A DNA stretch of 64,000 nt from NCBI GenBank assembly GCA_964499365.1, contig CAZCKU010000003.1, positions 124,001 to 188,000 on the forward strand, given 5' to 3'. This stretch comes from PALSA-1316 sp964499365. GTDB lineage: Bacteria; Nitrospirota; Thermodesulfovibrionia; Thermodesulfovibrionales; UBA6898. Below are positions 24,778 through 34,749 of this stretch, piece after piece. A program made the position numbers and the translations under genes. The first letter of the stretch is position 1. Each line of letters opens with the position of its first letter. Under the pieces are notes generated by a model. The model was not told where the DNA came from. It did not search any database and saw nothing but the letters and a program-made list of their open reading frames with translations.

Positions 24778-26968
24778 ATGACTGATTATGACCAGGCGCT
24801 GAAACTTTCGGAGATGGCCCTTGATACGGCCGAAAAAGGCGGGGATATGGCCGAAGTGGCAAAGTGTTATAGCCAGCTCGGCATAATCCACCAGAAGCGT
24901 GGAGACTACGACCAGGCCTTCGAATACCACCAGAAGGCCCTCGCCATCGCAGAGCAGACAGGGGACCAGGCAGCCATTTCAAGGAGCTGTCACCAGACCG
25001 GCATCGTCCACCAGAAACGCGGCAACTACGACCAGGCCTTCGAATACCACCAGAAGGCCCTCGCCATCGCAGAGCAGACNNNNNNNNNNNNNNNNNNNNN
25101 NNNNNNNNNNNNNNNNNNNNNNNNNNNNNNNNNNNNNNNNNNNNNNNNNNNNNNNNNNNNNNNNNNNNNNNNNNNNNNNAGGGGACCAGGCGGCCATTTC
25201 AAGGAGCTACAACCAGATCGGCATCGTCTACCAAAACCGCGGTGATTACGACCTCGCCCTCGAGTACCACCAGAAGGCGCTCGAGATAGCCGGCAGCATG
25301 GGCGATGTCTCGATGGAGTCGGTCAGCTATCAGAATATCGGCATTGTCTACCAGAAACGCGGCGACTACGACCGTGCGCTGGACCTGTCGCACAAGGCGC
25401 TCGAGATCAAGCAGAATTCAGCCGACTCCTACGGCATTCTCAGGATTTACGGCCAGATGGGCCTCCTTTACAAGCTCAAGGGCGATTACGAAAGAGCGCT
25501 CGAGTTCTCCGAAAAGGCCCTGGATATCGCCACCAGGCTCGGCGACCAGGCAGGCATCTCGATGAGCCGCAACCAGCTTGGCCTGCTCTATCAGGACAAG
25601 GGGGACTATGATCGGGCCCTGGAACTGTCCGGCAAGGCACTGGAGGTTGCAGAGAAGATCGGGGACATGTCTGAAGTGGCAAAGAGTTATAGCCAGCTCG
25701 GCATAATCCACCAGAAGCGCGGCGACTACGACCGTGCGTTCGAATATCATCAGAAGGCCCTCGCCATCGCGGAAAAGACAGGGGACCAGGCAGGCACCTC
25801 CAGGAGCTTCCACCAGACCGGCATCGTCCACCAAAAGCGCGGCGACTACGATCAGGCGTTCGAGTACCATCAGAAGGCCCTCGCCATAGCCGAGAGGATC
25901 GGGGACGTGGCAGCCGTATCAAGGAGCTACAACCAGATCGGCATCGTCTACCAAAACCGCGGTGATTACGACTTCGCCCTTGAGTATCACCAGAAGGCGC
26001 TCGAGATAGCCGGCACCATGGGCGATATCTCGATGGAGTCGGTCAGCTATCAGAATATCGGCATCGTCTACCAGAAACGCGGCGACTACGACCGTGCGCT
26101 GGACCTTTCGCACAAGGCGCTCGAAATCAAGCAGAATTCAGCCGACTTCTACGGCATTCTCAGGATCTACGGCCAGATGGGCCTCCTCCACAAACTCAAG
26201 GGCGATTATGAACGGGCGCTTGAACTCTCAGAAAAGGCCCTGGATATTGCAACCAAACTGAAAGACGATGCCGGCATTGCCAGAAGCTGCAACCAGATCG
26301 GCATCATATATCAGAGCAGAGGGGTCAACGACCGTGCACTGGAGTATCACCAGAACGCGCTCGAAATTGCCGGACGGATCGGGGACAAATCAGAAGTCGC
26401 GATGAGCTGCCACAACATGGGCATCGTCCATCAGAGCAAAGGCGATTACGACCAGGCACTTGCATTCTATGAGAGGGCCCTCGAGATCGCCTGCAAGATA
26501 GGAGATATCTCGGGCATCTCCAAGAGCTACCACCAGATCGGCATGGTCCACCAGAACAAGGGGGATTTTCAGGATGCGCTGGAACACTTCCAGAGGGCCG
26601 GTGAGATAGCCGGGAAGATCGGCGATATCGCCGGGGTCTCGAAGAGCTATCATCAGATCGGCATTGTCCATCAGAGCAGGTGCGATTATGATCAGGCGCT
26701 CGAATTTTATCAGAAGGCCCTTGATATCGCCAGGAAGGTCGGGGATATTTCAGGTATCGGCAGCAGCATCGGCATGGTCGGCAGGGTCATGCAGCTCAAG
26801 AGGAACTATGTCGATGCCTTTATCGACTACCTCGTCGCACTCGACATATTCGAAAAGCTCGGGTCGCCGAATGTGAATATCGTCCATAGCCTGATCACCG
26901 ACCTGACGAAAGAGATGGGGGAAGAAGATTTCAACAAACTCGTCGAGGAGTTCAAACCCTCGCGATAG
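24778..26968 (+). CDS. Tandem-TPR (kinesin light chain-like) repeat protein; interrupted by an assembly gap
   Basis: The ATG at 24778 (after CAGGGGG) opens a frame of 40-residue TPR units of the type GDYDQAFEYHQKALAIAEQT. After the N's (25080-25179) the same type of unit goes on to a stop at 26968, in a different frame as numbered, which only reflects the arbitrary gap size. At least 16 units are visible, with a C-terminal cap (VNIVHSLITDLTKEMGEEDF). No signal peptide or membrane helix is seen, so the protein is probably a cytoplasmic scaffold. Unit order repeats every six units (720 bases). Confidence 0.8.
24841..26760 (+). repeat. 120-bp tandem repeat array with a 720-bp higher-order period
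   Basis: Each 120-bp unit codes one TPR. The segment from about 25195 to 25440 is almost identical to that 720 bases later (25915-26160). The first units before the gap match those starting near 25661. Such near-identity explains the assembly break. Confidence 0.85.
25080..25179. other. Assembly gap (run of 100 N's)
   Basis: The bases before and after the N's (GAGCAGAC and AGGGGACCAGG) join to give exactly the unit junction seen at 24953-24971. The true missing length is therefore likely 0 or a multiple of 120. Confidence 0.85.
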
Positions 26969-26994
26969 CAGCCTGTCCAGGAGGCAAAACTGCC

Positions 26995-27198
26995 ATGCCG
27001 TACGTCAATATCAGAATCACAAAGGATGGAGCAACCTCAGAGCAGAAGGCACGGGTAATCAGCGGGGTAACCGACCTCCTCCGCGACATCCTGGGAAAGA
27101 ACCCTGCGACAACGGTTGTGGTGATCGACGAGGTCGATACAGACAACTGGGGAATAGGCGGGGAAACAGTAACCAGCAGGAGAAAGCAGGGGAATTAA
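26995..27198 (+). CDS. 4-oxalocrotonate tautomerase family protein
   Basis: 67 residues, the size of the small tautomerase subunit. After Met removal the catalytic Pro1 is exposed (MPYVNIRITKDG). The core VTDLLRDILGKNPATTVVVI and the ending EVDTDNWGIGGE agree with the family, which forms hexamers and catalyses keto-enol shifts. The true substrate is unknown, since no catabolic genes are close. It lies 26 bases after the TPR gene and converges on trmH. Confidence 0.9.
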   Translation: MPYVNIRITKDGATSEQKARVISGVTDLLRDILGKNPATTVVVIDEVDTDNWGIGGETVTSRRKQGN

Positions 27199-27222
27199 AC
27201 GAGAAAGCGGGGGCAGGGACCT

Positions 27223-28029
27223 CTATAGGGGCCGCCGCTGCCTCAGGGCCTCGTAGATGCAGACTGCGGCTGCGGTGGCGACATTCAGGCTTTCGGCCCT
27301 GCCGGGGACCGGCACACTGAAGGCAAAGTCCGCAGCCTTACGCACCTCACTGCTCACACCCTGGGCCTCGTTGCCGAATACAAGGGCAACGGGCACCTTC
27401 ATGTCTGTGTCAAAAAGCGCGGTTCGTGCATCCGGGGATGCTATGCCCAGCTGCACTCCCGAGATCCGGAGAAAGGCGGTCAGCTCATCCAGATCCGTCT
27501 GAATCACCGGGATGTTGAAGATGCTCCCTGCGGTCGACCTGATCGTCTTCTGCATAAAGGCATCGCAGGTGGAAGGCAGCAGCAGGACGGCATCTGCAGA
27601 CGCTGCATCAGACGTCCTGATGATGGTGCCGAGATTGCCGGGGTCCTGAATCCTGTCGAGTACTACCAGCAGAGGCGCACTGCGCAGCCTCAGATCACCG
27701 AGCCGTATTGCCTGATGCCTCACAACGGCCGCGATTCCCTGGGGGGTTTCGGTATCGGTAAGTCTGCTCATGATCTGACCGGTAACCTCGACCAGTCTGG
27801 TTCCCGTGGCTGCGATCCTGTTAAGCATCCTCACCCCCTCCTCCCTCGAGTCAAACTGCGCAGTAAAGAAGACTTCCTTTATCGCAGCGCCGGCTTCAAG
27901 TGCCATCTCGACCAGGTGGATACCTTCGATCAAAAAAAACCGGTCCCCGGTGTCGGGCCGTCGTCTGAGGATCGACTGCATCTCCCTGATATGCGGATTA
28001 GCGGGGCTGGTTATCCTGAGACATTTCAT
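27223..28029 (-). CDS. TrmH/SpoU-family RNA 2'-O-methyltransferase (RlmB-like)
   Basis: 268 residues from the ATG at 28029; an in-frame TTG at 28074 would add 15 residues but reads poorly. SPOUT knot motifs: LLVVLDRIQDPGNLGTIIRT, VALVFGNEAQGVSSEV and VPVPGRAESLNVATAAAVCI. The N-terminal substrate-binding domain is present (FFLIEGIHLVEMALEAGA). It methylates a ribose in 23S rRNA or tRNA; the exact nucleotide cannot be fixed from sequence. Confidence 0.92.
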   Translation of the reverse strand: MKCLRITSPANPHIREMQSILRRRPDTGDRFFLIEGIHLVEMALEAGAAIKEVFFTAQFDSREEGVRMLNRIAATGTRLVEVTGQIMSRLTDTETPQGIAAVVRHQAIRLGDLRLRSAPLLVVLDRIQDPGNLGTIIRTSDAASADAVLLLPSTCDAFMQKTIRSTAGSIFNIPVIQTDLDELTAFLRISGVQLGIASPDARTALFDTDMKVPVALVFGNEAQGVSSEVRKAADFAFSVPVPGRAESLNVATAAAVCIYEALRQRRPL

Positions 28030-28133
28030 CGTGGTATTAACTTTACCAGAAACAGAACTGTCCTGACAAAGCAATGGCAGCCTGATGACTTTTGGTTGAG
28101 GGTCCTATTATGCGGTATACTGGAAGCTGGATC

Positions 28134-28874
28134 ATGAACAATACACAGCCACAGAAGGATTCTCCGGGATCACACATTGTCTTCCAGACAAAAGGCCTGA
28201 CAAAGATTTACGAGATGGGGGCGGTAAAGGTGCATGCCCTGCGGGGAATCGATCTTGCATTCTACGCCGGAGAGCTGGTCGTGCTGTTGGGCCCCTCCGG
28301 CAGCGGGAAATCAACACTCCTGAATATCCTTGGCGGGCTGGATACGGCAACAGGTGGCCAGGTCACCTACCTCGGCAAGGACCTTACACAGGCGGACGAA
28401 AAGGCGCTGACCGAATACCGGCGGTACCATGTGGGGTTTGTCTTCCAGTTCTACAATCTCATCCCAAGCCTCACCGCCCGCGAAAACGTGGAGGTCGTCA
28501 CCGAAATCGCCCAAAGACCGATGAGGCCCGAAGATGCACTTGCGGTGGTCGGTCTGGCTGACCGGCTGGACCATTTCCCTGCGCAGCTCTCGGGGGGTGA
28601 GCAGCAGCGTGTTGCCATAGCGCGGGCGATATCGAAAAACCCTGACGTCCTGCTCTGCGACGAACCGACCGGCGCGCTCGATTCAGCCACAGGGATTGTC
28701 GTGCTTGAGGCGCTGGAGCGCGTCAACAGGGAGCTCGGGACAACAACAGTCATCATCACCCACAACGTGGATATCGCCGGCATGGCAGACCGGGTGATCC
28801 ATCTCAGCAACGGCCTGGTCGCAACCATCGGCAGCAACATTGAGAAGAAGTCCCCGCGGGACCTCCATTGGTGA
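28134..28874 (+). CDS. ABC transporter ATP-binding protein, MacB/LolD type
   Basis: 246 residues. Walker A GPSGSGKSTLLN, Q-loop FVFQFYNLIPSLTARENVEV, signature LSGGEQQRVAIARAI, Walker B VLLCDEPTGALD and H-switch IITHN are all intact. The start MNNTQPQ at 28134 is chosen because a promoter-like TTGGTT-18-TATACT ends 12 bases upstream and the more distal start lies within it. With the FtsX-like permease 4 bases on and the HlyD-like adaptor after that, it forms a three-part exporter. Confidence 0.93.
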   Translation: MNNTQPQKDSPGSHIVFQTKGLTKIYEMGAVKVHALRGIDLAFYAGELVVLLGPSGSGKSTLLNILGGLDTATGGQVTYLGKDLTQADEKALTEYRRYHVGFVFQFYNLIPSLTARENVEVVTEIAQRPMRPEDALAVVGLADRLDHFPAQLSGGEQQRVAIARAISKNPDVLLCDEPTGALDSATGIVVLEALERVNRELGTTTVIITHNVDIAGMADRVIHLSNGLVATIGSNIEKKSPRDLHW

Positions 28875-28878
28875 AGCC

Positions 28879-31242
28879 ATGAGGGCACTCGACCACAAGC
28901 TCTGGCGCGACCTCTGGAAGATGAAGGGGCAGGTGCTGGCGATCTGCCTGGTCATAGCCAGCGGTGTCTGCACCTATGTCCTGCTCATCAGCACCATGCA
29001 GTCCCTGAACCAGACGAGAGACCGCTTCTATGAGGATTATGGCTTTGCAGAGGTCTTTGCATCCCTGAAAAGGGCCCCTGAGAGCGTCAGGCTGAGGGTG
29101 GGCGAGATCCCGGGGGTGAACCAGGTCGAGACCAGGGTCGTGGCCCAGGTAAAGCTCGATATCAAGGGCTTTCCCGAACCGGTGACCGCAAAGCTGATCT
29201 CAGTGCCCGATTACAGCAGTCCGGTGCTCAACAGGCTTTTTATCAGGCGCGGCAGGCCTGTCGACCCTGACAAAGACAACGAAGTGGTCGTAAGCGAGGC
29301 CTTTGCCGATGCCCACAAGTTCTCGCCGGGCGACACCCTCGGGGCGGTGATCAACGGAAGGTGGAAGACCCTGGTTATCACCGGCATAGCCCTCTCCCCG
29401 GAATTCGTCCTGCAATCGAGACCAGGCGCGCTCAGTCCTGATTATAAACGCTATGCCATACTCTGGATGGCCCGCACCCCCCTGTCAACCGCGTATGACA
29501 TGAAAGGGGCCTTCAACGATATTGCACTCACCCTGGCGGCCGGAACCCAGAGGCAGGAAGTCATCACCCGCCTCGATTCCCTTCTGGAGCATTATGGAGG
29601 ACTCGGCTCGTACAGCAGGAAGGACCAGATGTCGAACCGGTTCCTGACCGAGGAATTCAAACAGCTCCAGAGGTCTGCGGGCATATTCCCGATGATCTTC
29701 ATCGCCGTGGCAGGCTTTCTCCTGAATGTGGTGATCAGCAGGACAGTCAGCACCCAGCGGGACCAGATCGCCGCACTGAAGGCCTTCGGGTATGACAATG
29801 TCAGCATCGGCCTCCACTATATGAAGATGGTCATCATGATCGTCCTTGCGGGCATCGTTATCGGCACCGGAGCCGGGATCTGGCTCGGCAGGGGGCTGGG
29901 CAGGATCTACATGGAATTTTACCGGTTCCCGTACCTCATGTATGAACTGAGGCCGTCTGTTGTTATCAGCGCAAGCCTTATCAGCCTTCTCTCTGCCCTT
30001 GCCGGAACCTACTATGCGGTACGCAAGGCAGCCCTCCTGCCCCCTGCCGAGGCAATGCGGCCGGAAAACCCGGCCCAGTATCGCAGGACAGTCCTCGAAC
30101 ATCTCGGGCTTGGCAGATTCCTTTCACAACCAACGCGCATCATCCTGCGCAATATTGAACGCAAACCGGTTAAGACCCTGCTCTCGGTCCTTGGTATTGC
30201 CCTCGCATCGGCGGTCATGGTGGCCGGGATGTTCTCGAAGGATGCGGTTGATTTTATGGTGGACGTCCAGTTCAGACTTCATCACCGGGAGGACATGACC
30301 GTTACCTTTGTCGAACCGACATCCAGGAAGGCGCTCTTCGAGCTGAGGCGGCTCAGCGGCATCGAGTATGCCGAACCCTTCAGGTCGGTTCCGGCACAAC
30401 TGAGATTCGGCCACAGGAGTTATAGAACAACAATAGAAGGGACTGAGCCGGGAAGCCGCCTCTACCGGCTCCTGGATATGCACCTGCAGGCGGTCGATAT
30501 GCCGCAATCAGGGGTTCTCCTGACCGACTACCTGGGGGCGATGCTCGGCATAAAAGAGGGCGATATGCTGACGGTCGAGGTGCTTGAAGGCAGCCGGCCC
30601 TCTCTTGAGGTCCCTGTTGTCGGCCTCGTAAAGCAGTATATCGGGCTGATGGGTTTCATGGATCTCAATGCGTTGAACCGGCTGATGAAAGAGGGGAACG
30701 CCATTTCGGGGGCCTATCTGTCGACCGATCCGCTTTTTCAGGCCAGGATTTACCGCAAACTGGTAGAGGCGCCCCGCGTCGCGGGTGCCGTCGTACGCAG
30801 GGACGAGATTCAGAACTTTTACGAGACACAGGCAGAAGCCCTCCTCTTCTTTACGTTCATCGCGACCATACTGGGGGGAATCATCGCCTTCGGGGTTGTC
30901 TACAATACCGCGCGGATCTCTCTGGCTGAACGCAGCCGTGAACTTGCGAGCCTCAGGGTCCTCGGTTACACCCGGGCCGAGATTTCGTACATCTTCCTTG
31001 GTGAGCTGGCCTTTCTCACCCTCGTCTCCGTCCCCCCGGGGTTCCTTATCGGGAGGGGCATCTGCACCTACATCGCCCGCGCACTTGAGTCCGACCTCTT
31101 CAGGATACCGGTGGTTATCCAGGCGGACACCTACACCCTTGCGGCAACGGTCGTGCTCATCTCGGCCTGTCTTTCCGGACTTATCGTCAGACATAGACTC
31201 GATCACCTGGACCTGGTGGAGGTCCTTAAGACAAAGGAGTAG
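28879..31242 (+). CDS. ABC transporter permease, FtsX-like family
   Basis: 787 residues from the ATG at 28879. Two FtsX-type halves are seen: a first membrane helix near 20-40 (VLAICLVIASGVCTYVLLIS), a periplasmic domain, then helices near 270-380 and a second set near 430 and 660-770 (FIATILGGIIAFGVVYNTAR, ELAFLTLVSVPPGFLIGRGI). Such mechanotransmission permeases work with a MacB-type ATPase to drive export or lipid/peptide extrusion. Substrate unknown. Confidence 0.92.
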   Translation: MRALDHKLWRDLWKMKGQVLAICLVIASGVCTYVLLISTMQSLNQTRDRFYEDYGFAEVFASLKRAPESVRLRVGEIPGVNQVETRVVAQVKLDIKGFPEPVTAKLISVPDYSSPVLNRLFIRRGRPVDPDKDNEVVVSEAFADAHKFSPGDTLGAVINGRWKTLVITGIALSPEFVLQSRPGALSPDYKRYAILWMARTPLSTAYDMKGAFNDIALTLAAGTQRQEVITRLDSLLEHYGGLGSYSRKDQMSNRFLTEEFKQLQRSAGIFPMIFIAVAGFLLNVVISRTVSTQRDQIAALKAFGYDNVSIGLHYMKMVIMIVLAGIVIGTGAGIWLGRGLGRIYMEFYRFPYLMYELRPSVVISASLISLLSALAGTYYAVRKAALLPPAEAMRPENPAQYRRTVLEHLGLGRFLSQPTRIILRNIERKPVKTLLSVLGIALASAVMVAGMFSKDAVDFMVDVQFRLHHREDMTVTFVEPTSRKALFELRRLSGIEYAEPFRSVPAQLRFGHRSYRTTIEGTEPGSRLYRLLDMHLQAVDMPQSGVLLTDYLGAMLGIKEGDMLTVEVLEGSRPSLEVPVVGLVKQYIGLMGFMDLNALNRLMKEGNAISGAYLSTDPLFQARIYRKLVEAPRVAGAVVRRDEIQNFYETQAEALLFFTFIATILGGIIAFGVVYNTARISLAERSRELASLRVLGYTRAEISYIFLGELAFLTLVSVPPGFLIGRGICTYIARALESDLFRIPVVIQADTYTLAATVVLISACLSGLIVRHRLDHLDLVEVLKTKE

Positions 31243-31251
31243 AATAGATAC

Positions 31252-32460
31252 ATGCAGGCAGCGACACGCAGAAGGATATTTGTCATCACCGTCGTGACGG
31301 CAGTCATTATCGCGGTCATCTACGGCTTTCTCCCGAAACCGGTTCCCGTTGACGTGGCCCAGGCGTCCCGTGCTCCGATGACCGTAACGATCGAGGAAGA
31401 GGGCAAGACAAGGGTCAGGGACAGGTTCGTCATCTCTTCGCCGGTCACCGGATTTATGAGAAGGATCCTGCTGAAGGTCGGCGACATCGTCGGAAAAGGA
31501 CAGCAGGTTGCCGTCATCGAACCTGTTCAGTCCAGCGCACTCGACCCGCGGAGCCGCGCGGCAGCCGAGGCAGCCGCAGCCGTGGCGCAGTCATCGATAA
31601 GTTCTGCCGAGGAACGGGAGAGGGCTGCTGAGGCCGAGGCAGTCTACAGCCGCAAAACCCTTGAGCGCCAGAAGCAGCTTCATGCTTCGGGCTATATTTC
31701 CAGGGATGTCTACGAGCAGGCGGATGCCGACGCAAAAAAGGCTGCTGCGAATCACCTGGCAGCAGTGGCAGCGGTAAAGACCGCCCGGCTCGAATACAGC
31801 AGGGCGCGGGCAGCACTTGGATATTCAGCAGCAGACCGTGCCGCTGACCGCCACCGGACAACCACCGTAAGCACCCCTGTGGCAGGCCGCGTTCTGAGGC
31901 TGCAGAGGGAGAGTGAGGGAGTCGTGAACGCCGGAGATCCCCTCCTCGACATCGGGGACCCGGGACAGATCGAGGTGAAGGTCGAGGTGCTTTCGGCCGA
32001 TGCAGTCTCCCTAAAACCGGGGATGACCGTGCTGTTTGAGCGCTGGGGCGGCAGCACCCCGCTCTCCGGAATCGTACGTCTTGTCGAGCCGGCAGCCTTC
32101 ACCAAGATTTCAAGCCTCGGCGTCGAGGAGCAGCGTGTGCTTGTCATTGCCGATATAACCTCTGTCCCCGAGGAGATGCAGCGCCTCGGGGACGGCTACC
32201 GGGTCGAGGCAAAGTTCGTGATATGGGAGCAGAAGGATGTGCTCCAGGTGCCGGTCAGCGCACTCTTCAGAAAAGGCGATGGCTGGGGTGTTTTTGTGAG
32301 TGAAGCGGGCCGGGCAAAATTCAGGGGGGTTACGGTCGGCCACCGCAACGGGGCGACCGCAGAGGTGCTGAAGGGCATAGCTGAAGGCGAGCGGGTGATC
32401 ATCCACCCCGACGATACCGTCAGGGATGGCGTCCGGATAAAGCCAAGGCAGGGGAAATAA
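31252..32460 (+). CDS. HlyD-type periplasmic adaptor (membrane fusion) protein
   Basis: 402 residues with one N-terminal membrane helix (IFVITVVTAVIIAVIYGFL). The split lipoyl domain (VISSPVTGFMRRILLKVGDI ... TTVSTPVAGRVLRLQRESEG) flanks an alpha-helical hairpin rich in Ala and Glu (about 100-195), followed by beta-barrel and membrane-proximal domains (VLQVPVSALFRKGDGWGVFV). Ribosome site AAGGAG lies at the end of the permease gene. It should join the ABC permease to an outer-membrane channel not encoded here. Confidence 0.93.
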   Translation: MQAATRRRIFVITVVTAVIIAVIYGFLPKPVPVDVAQASRAPMTVTIEEEGKTRVRDRFVISSPVTGFMRRILLKVGDIVGKGQQVAVIEPVQSSALDPRSRAAAEAAAAVAQSSISSAEERERAAEAEAVYSRKTLERQKQLHASGYISRDVYEQADADAKKAAANHLAAVAAVKTARLEYSRARAALGYSAADRAADRHRTTTVSTPVAGRVLRLQRESEGVVNAGDPLLDIGDPGQIEVKVEVLSADAVSLKPGMTVLFERWGGSTPLSGIVRLVEPAAFTKISSLGVEEQRVLVIADITSVPEEMQRLGDGYRVEAKFVIWEQKDVLQVPVSALFRKGDGWGVFVSEAGRAKFRGVTVGHRNGATAEVLKGIAEGERVIIHPDDTVRDGVRIKPRQGK

Positions 32461-32620
32461 TTCTGAAATCGGAAAGAGCAGTCAGACCTGAAGGCCCCAT
32501 CGCAGCAGGCGAAAACACCTCGTACTGAGGTGTTCATAAGCATGAAGACATTAAACGGAAATTTCCTCCTATCCTCCCTGCCTTTCATATTTTCTTCACT
32601 AATGCGAGCTACCATAAGGT
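32461..32620. other. Intergenic region with a small hairpin
   Basis: AACACCTC-GTACT-GAGGTGTT (32514-32534) is a perfect 8-bp stem about 55 bases after the exporter operon. It has no T-run, so it is a weak terminator at best. Confidence 0.4.
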
Positions 32621-33733
32621 ATGAAAAAATTATTGTTCATCATTGCGGTGGTGATAGCAATCGGAGGTTTTGCCATGATGCTTCATGCAAAGGCTGACAA
32701 TAAAACCGCGGACACGAACAGAGGCAAGTCTTCGGCGGCTTTTCAGAAGGCAACCTTTGCCGGCGGCTGTTTCTGGTGCATGACCCCTCCCTTCAGGAAT
32801 CTGGCAGGGGTTAAAGAGGTTGTTGCCGGCTACACCGGCGGCAGCACGAAGAAGCCGACATACGAAGAGGTCTCCGGGGGAACGACGGGACACCTTGAAG
32901 CCGTCGAGGTGACGTATGACCCTGAGGAAATTTCGTACGAACGGCTGCTTGAGGCGTTCTGGAAGAACATCGACCCAACGGATGCGGGGGGACAGTTTGC
33001 TGACCGGGGAACCCAGTATCATACTGCCATCTATTACCATAGTGATGAGCAGCGACGGCTGGCAGAGACATCGAAGGCAGAACTCGCTAAATCGGGAAAG
33101 TTCAGCAGGCCGGTTGTCACGGCTATTCTGCCGGCAGCCGACTTCCACCCTGCAGAGGAGTATCACCAGGACTATGACCGGAAGAATCCGGTCAGATACA
33201 GGCTTTACAAATCCGGGTCAGGAAGGGAGCAGTTTATCGAGAAGACATGGAAGGGCGAAGAACACATGAAAGGATCGCAACCGACTGCGGGCACGCATGC
33301 AAAGCCCTCAACCGAAGAGCTGAAGAAAAAGCTGACGCCGCTTGAATATCAGGTCACCCAGCAATGCAGCACGGAACCTGCGTTCAACAACCAATACTGG
33401 GACAATAAAAGAGAGGGCATCTATGTCGATGTCGTCTCCGGGGAGCCCCTTTTCAGTTCGGTGGACAAATACGACTCAGGCACAGGCTGGCCGAGCTTCA
33501 GGGAGGCCCTTGAGCCCGGCAACCTTGTCGCCAGGGAAGATAACAGCCACTTCATGACGAGGACCGAGGTCAGGAGCAGGCAGGGAGACTCCCACCTCGG
33601 CCACCTCTTTGATGACGGACCGTCGCCAACCGGCAAGAGATATTGCATGAACTCGGCCGCGCTCCGGTTCATTCCGAAAGAGAACCTTGAAAAAGAAGGC
33701 TACGGGAAATATTTGAGGCTGTTTAATAGGTAA
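32621..33733 (+). CDS. msrAB: Exported methionine sulfoxide reductase MsrA-MsrB fusion
   Basis: 370 residues with a signal peptide (LLFIIAVVIAIGGFAMMLHA). The MsrA domain (about 45-200) has the catalytic GCFWC and AGYTGGSTKKPTYEEVSGGT. The MsrB domain (about 225-365) has YDSGTGWPSF and the catalytic Cys in RYCMNSAALRFIPKE; the CxxC zinc pairs are absent. It repairs both S and R sulfoxides of methionine in the cell envelope. It stands alone between two hairpins. Confidence 0.96.
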   Translation: MKKLLFIIAVVIAIGGFAMMLHAKADNKTADTNRGKSSAAFQKATFAGGCFWCMTPPFRNLAGVKEVVAGYTGGSTKKPTYEEVSGGTTGHLEAVEVTYDPEEISYERLLEAFWKNIDPTDAGGQFADRGTQYHTAIYYHSDEQRRLAETSKAELAKSGKFSRPVVTAILPAADFHPAEEYHQDYDRKNPVRYRLYKSGSGREQFIEKTWKGEEHMKGSQPTAGTHAKPSTEELKKKLTPLEYQVTQQCSTEPAFNNQYWDNKREGIYVDVVSGEPLFSSVDKYDSGTGWPSFREALEPGNLVAREDNSHFMTRTEVRSRQGDSHLGHLFDDGPSPTGKRYCMNSAALRFIPKENLEKEGYGKYLRLFNR

Positions 33734-33817
33734 AGGGTTTGCATAACGCCGGATGTCTGTGATAGCATGAAGAACAAAGGGCCACGAAGGCTTTTTCTTA
33801 AGGGATAGTAATCCGTC

Positions 33818-33838
33818 AAGAGGCCTTTGTGGCCTCTT
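33818..33838 (+). terminator. Hairpin after msrAB
   Basis: AAGAGGCC-TTTGT-GGCCTCTT, an 8-bp perfect stem followed by AATTTGTG. Possible terminator, 85 bases after msrAB. Confidence 0.5.
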
Positions 33839-33936
33839 AATTTGTGCTTCAGGAGATTCTTTCTGGATCTGACTCTGCCCGTGCGGCTCTTGCCTTGGGC
33901 TGCCATGCTGTCGACGGTCCGGAAACAAATGCTATC

Positions 33937-34749
33937 ATGGCCTTTGACAGGGAATTCTTTAACCTCGGGTATCTTGACGCCCTCTCCTATCAGAACACCC
34001 CCATCCACCGTCTCGACCCCCGGGTAAAGCTTCTGGTTACCTTCGCGTATATTTTTACGGTCATCTCGTTTCCGAAGTATGACCTCTCGGGGCTCATACC
34101 GCTGCTCTTTTTCCCTGTCGTCCTTCTGATAGCCGGCGATATCCCCGCCGGGTTTATACTCAGAAAGATCCTGCTCGTCTCTCCTTTTGCGGTCTTTATC
34201 GGGATCTTCAATCCGCTCCTCGACCGGGCTCCGCTCCTGCATCTTTCAGGACTCCCTGTCTCCGGGGGCTGGCTGTCGTTCGCCTCGGTGATCATGAAGT
34301 TCCTTTTGACAATAAGCGCAGCACTGCTTCTCATCGCAACCACCTCGTTCCCCGGCGTCTGCCATGCCCTCCGCAGGCTCGGACTCCCCGAGGTCTTCGT
34401 GGCACAGCTGATGTTCCTTTACCGCTATATCTTCGTCCTGATGGAGGAGACGATGAAGATCGTCAGGGCACGGGATATCCGCTCATTCGGAAACAGGGGG
34501 AGGGACATGAAGACCTTCACCAGTCTCATCAGCATGATGTTTCTCCGCACCATGGACCGTTCTGAACGGATATATCAGGCCATGCTCTCACGGGGCTTCA
34601 GCGGGGACCTCGTATCTGCCAGAAAATACGCACTGTCCCCCGGTGATATTTTTTTTGCTATCGGGGCCGTCTCGGTTTTTCTGTTCCTCAGGAATTATAA
34701 TATTTCTGTGATAATCGGGAAACTGGCAACGGGGATCTTCCGGCCATGA
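33937..34749 (+). CDS. cbiQ: ECF transporter T component, CbiQ family (Co/Ni uptake type)
   Basis: 270 residues from the ATG at 33937; the frame extends back to a GTG at 33844 but those 31 residues look unlike the family start. The N-terminal DALSYQNTPIHRLDPRVKLL is typical of CbiQ. Membrane helices follow (LIPLLFFPVVLLIAG, FLLTISAALLLIATT). The coupling-helix motifs that touch the ATPase are ARDIRSFGNRG and LSRGFSG. It overlaps the ATPase gene by ATGA. No CbiM/CbiN substrate component is in the window, so the metal is not certain. Confidence 0.88.
   Translation: MAFDREFFNLGYLDALSYQNTPIHRLDPRVKLLVTFAYIFTVISFPKYDLSGLIPLLFFPVVLLIAGDIPAGFILRKILLVSPFAVFIGIFNPLLDRAPLLHLSGLPVSGGWLSFASVIMKFLLTISAALLLIATTSFPGVCHALRRLGLPEVFVAQLMFLYRYIFVLMEETMKIVRARDIRSFGNRGRDMKTFTSLISMMFLRTMDRSERIYQAMLSRGFSGDLVSARKYALSPGDIFFAIGAVSVFLFLRNYNISVIIGKLATGIFRP

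Noticed and set aside
24841..26760. CRISPR-like regular repeats
   Set aside because: The 120-bp period is fully coding and gives TPR units; there are no short repeats with unique spacers. No CRISPR array was seen anywhere.
33844..33936. 31-residue N-terminal extension of cbiQ
   Set aside because: Starts GTG without a suitable ribosome site and does not resemble CbiQ starts; kept only as an alternative.
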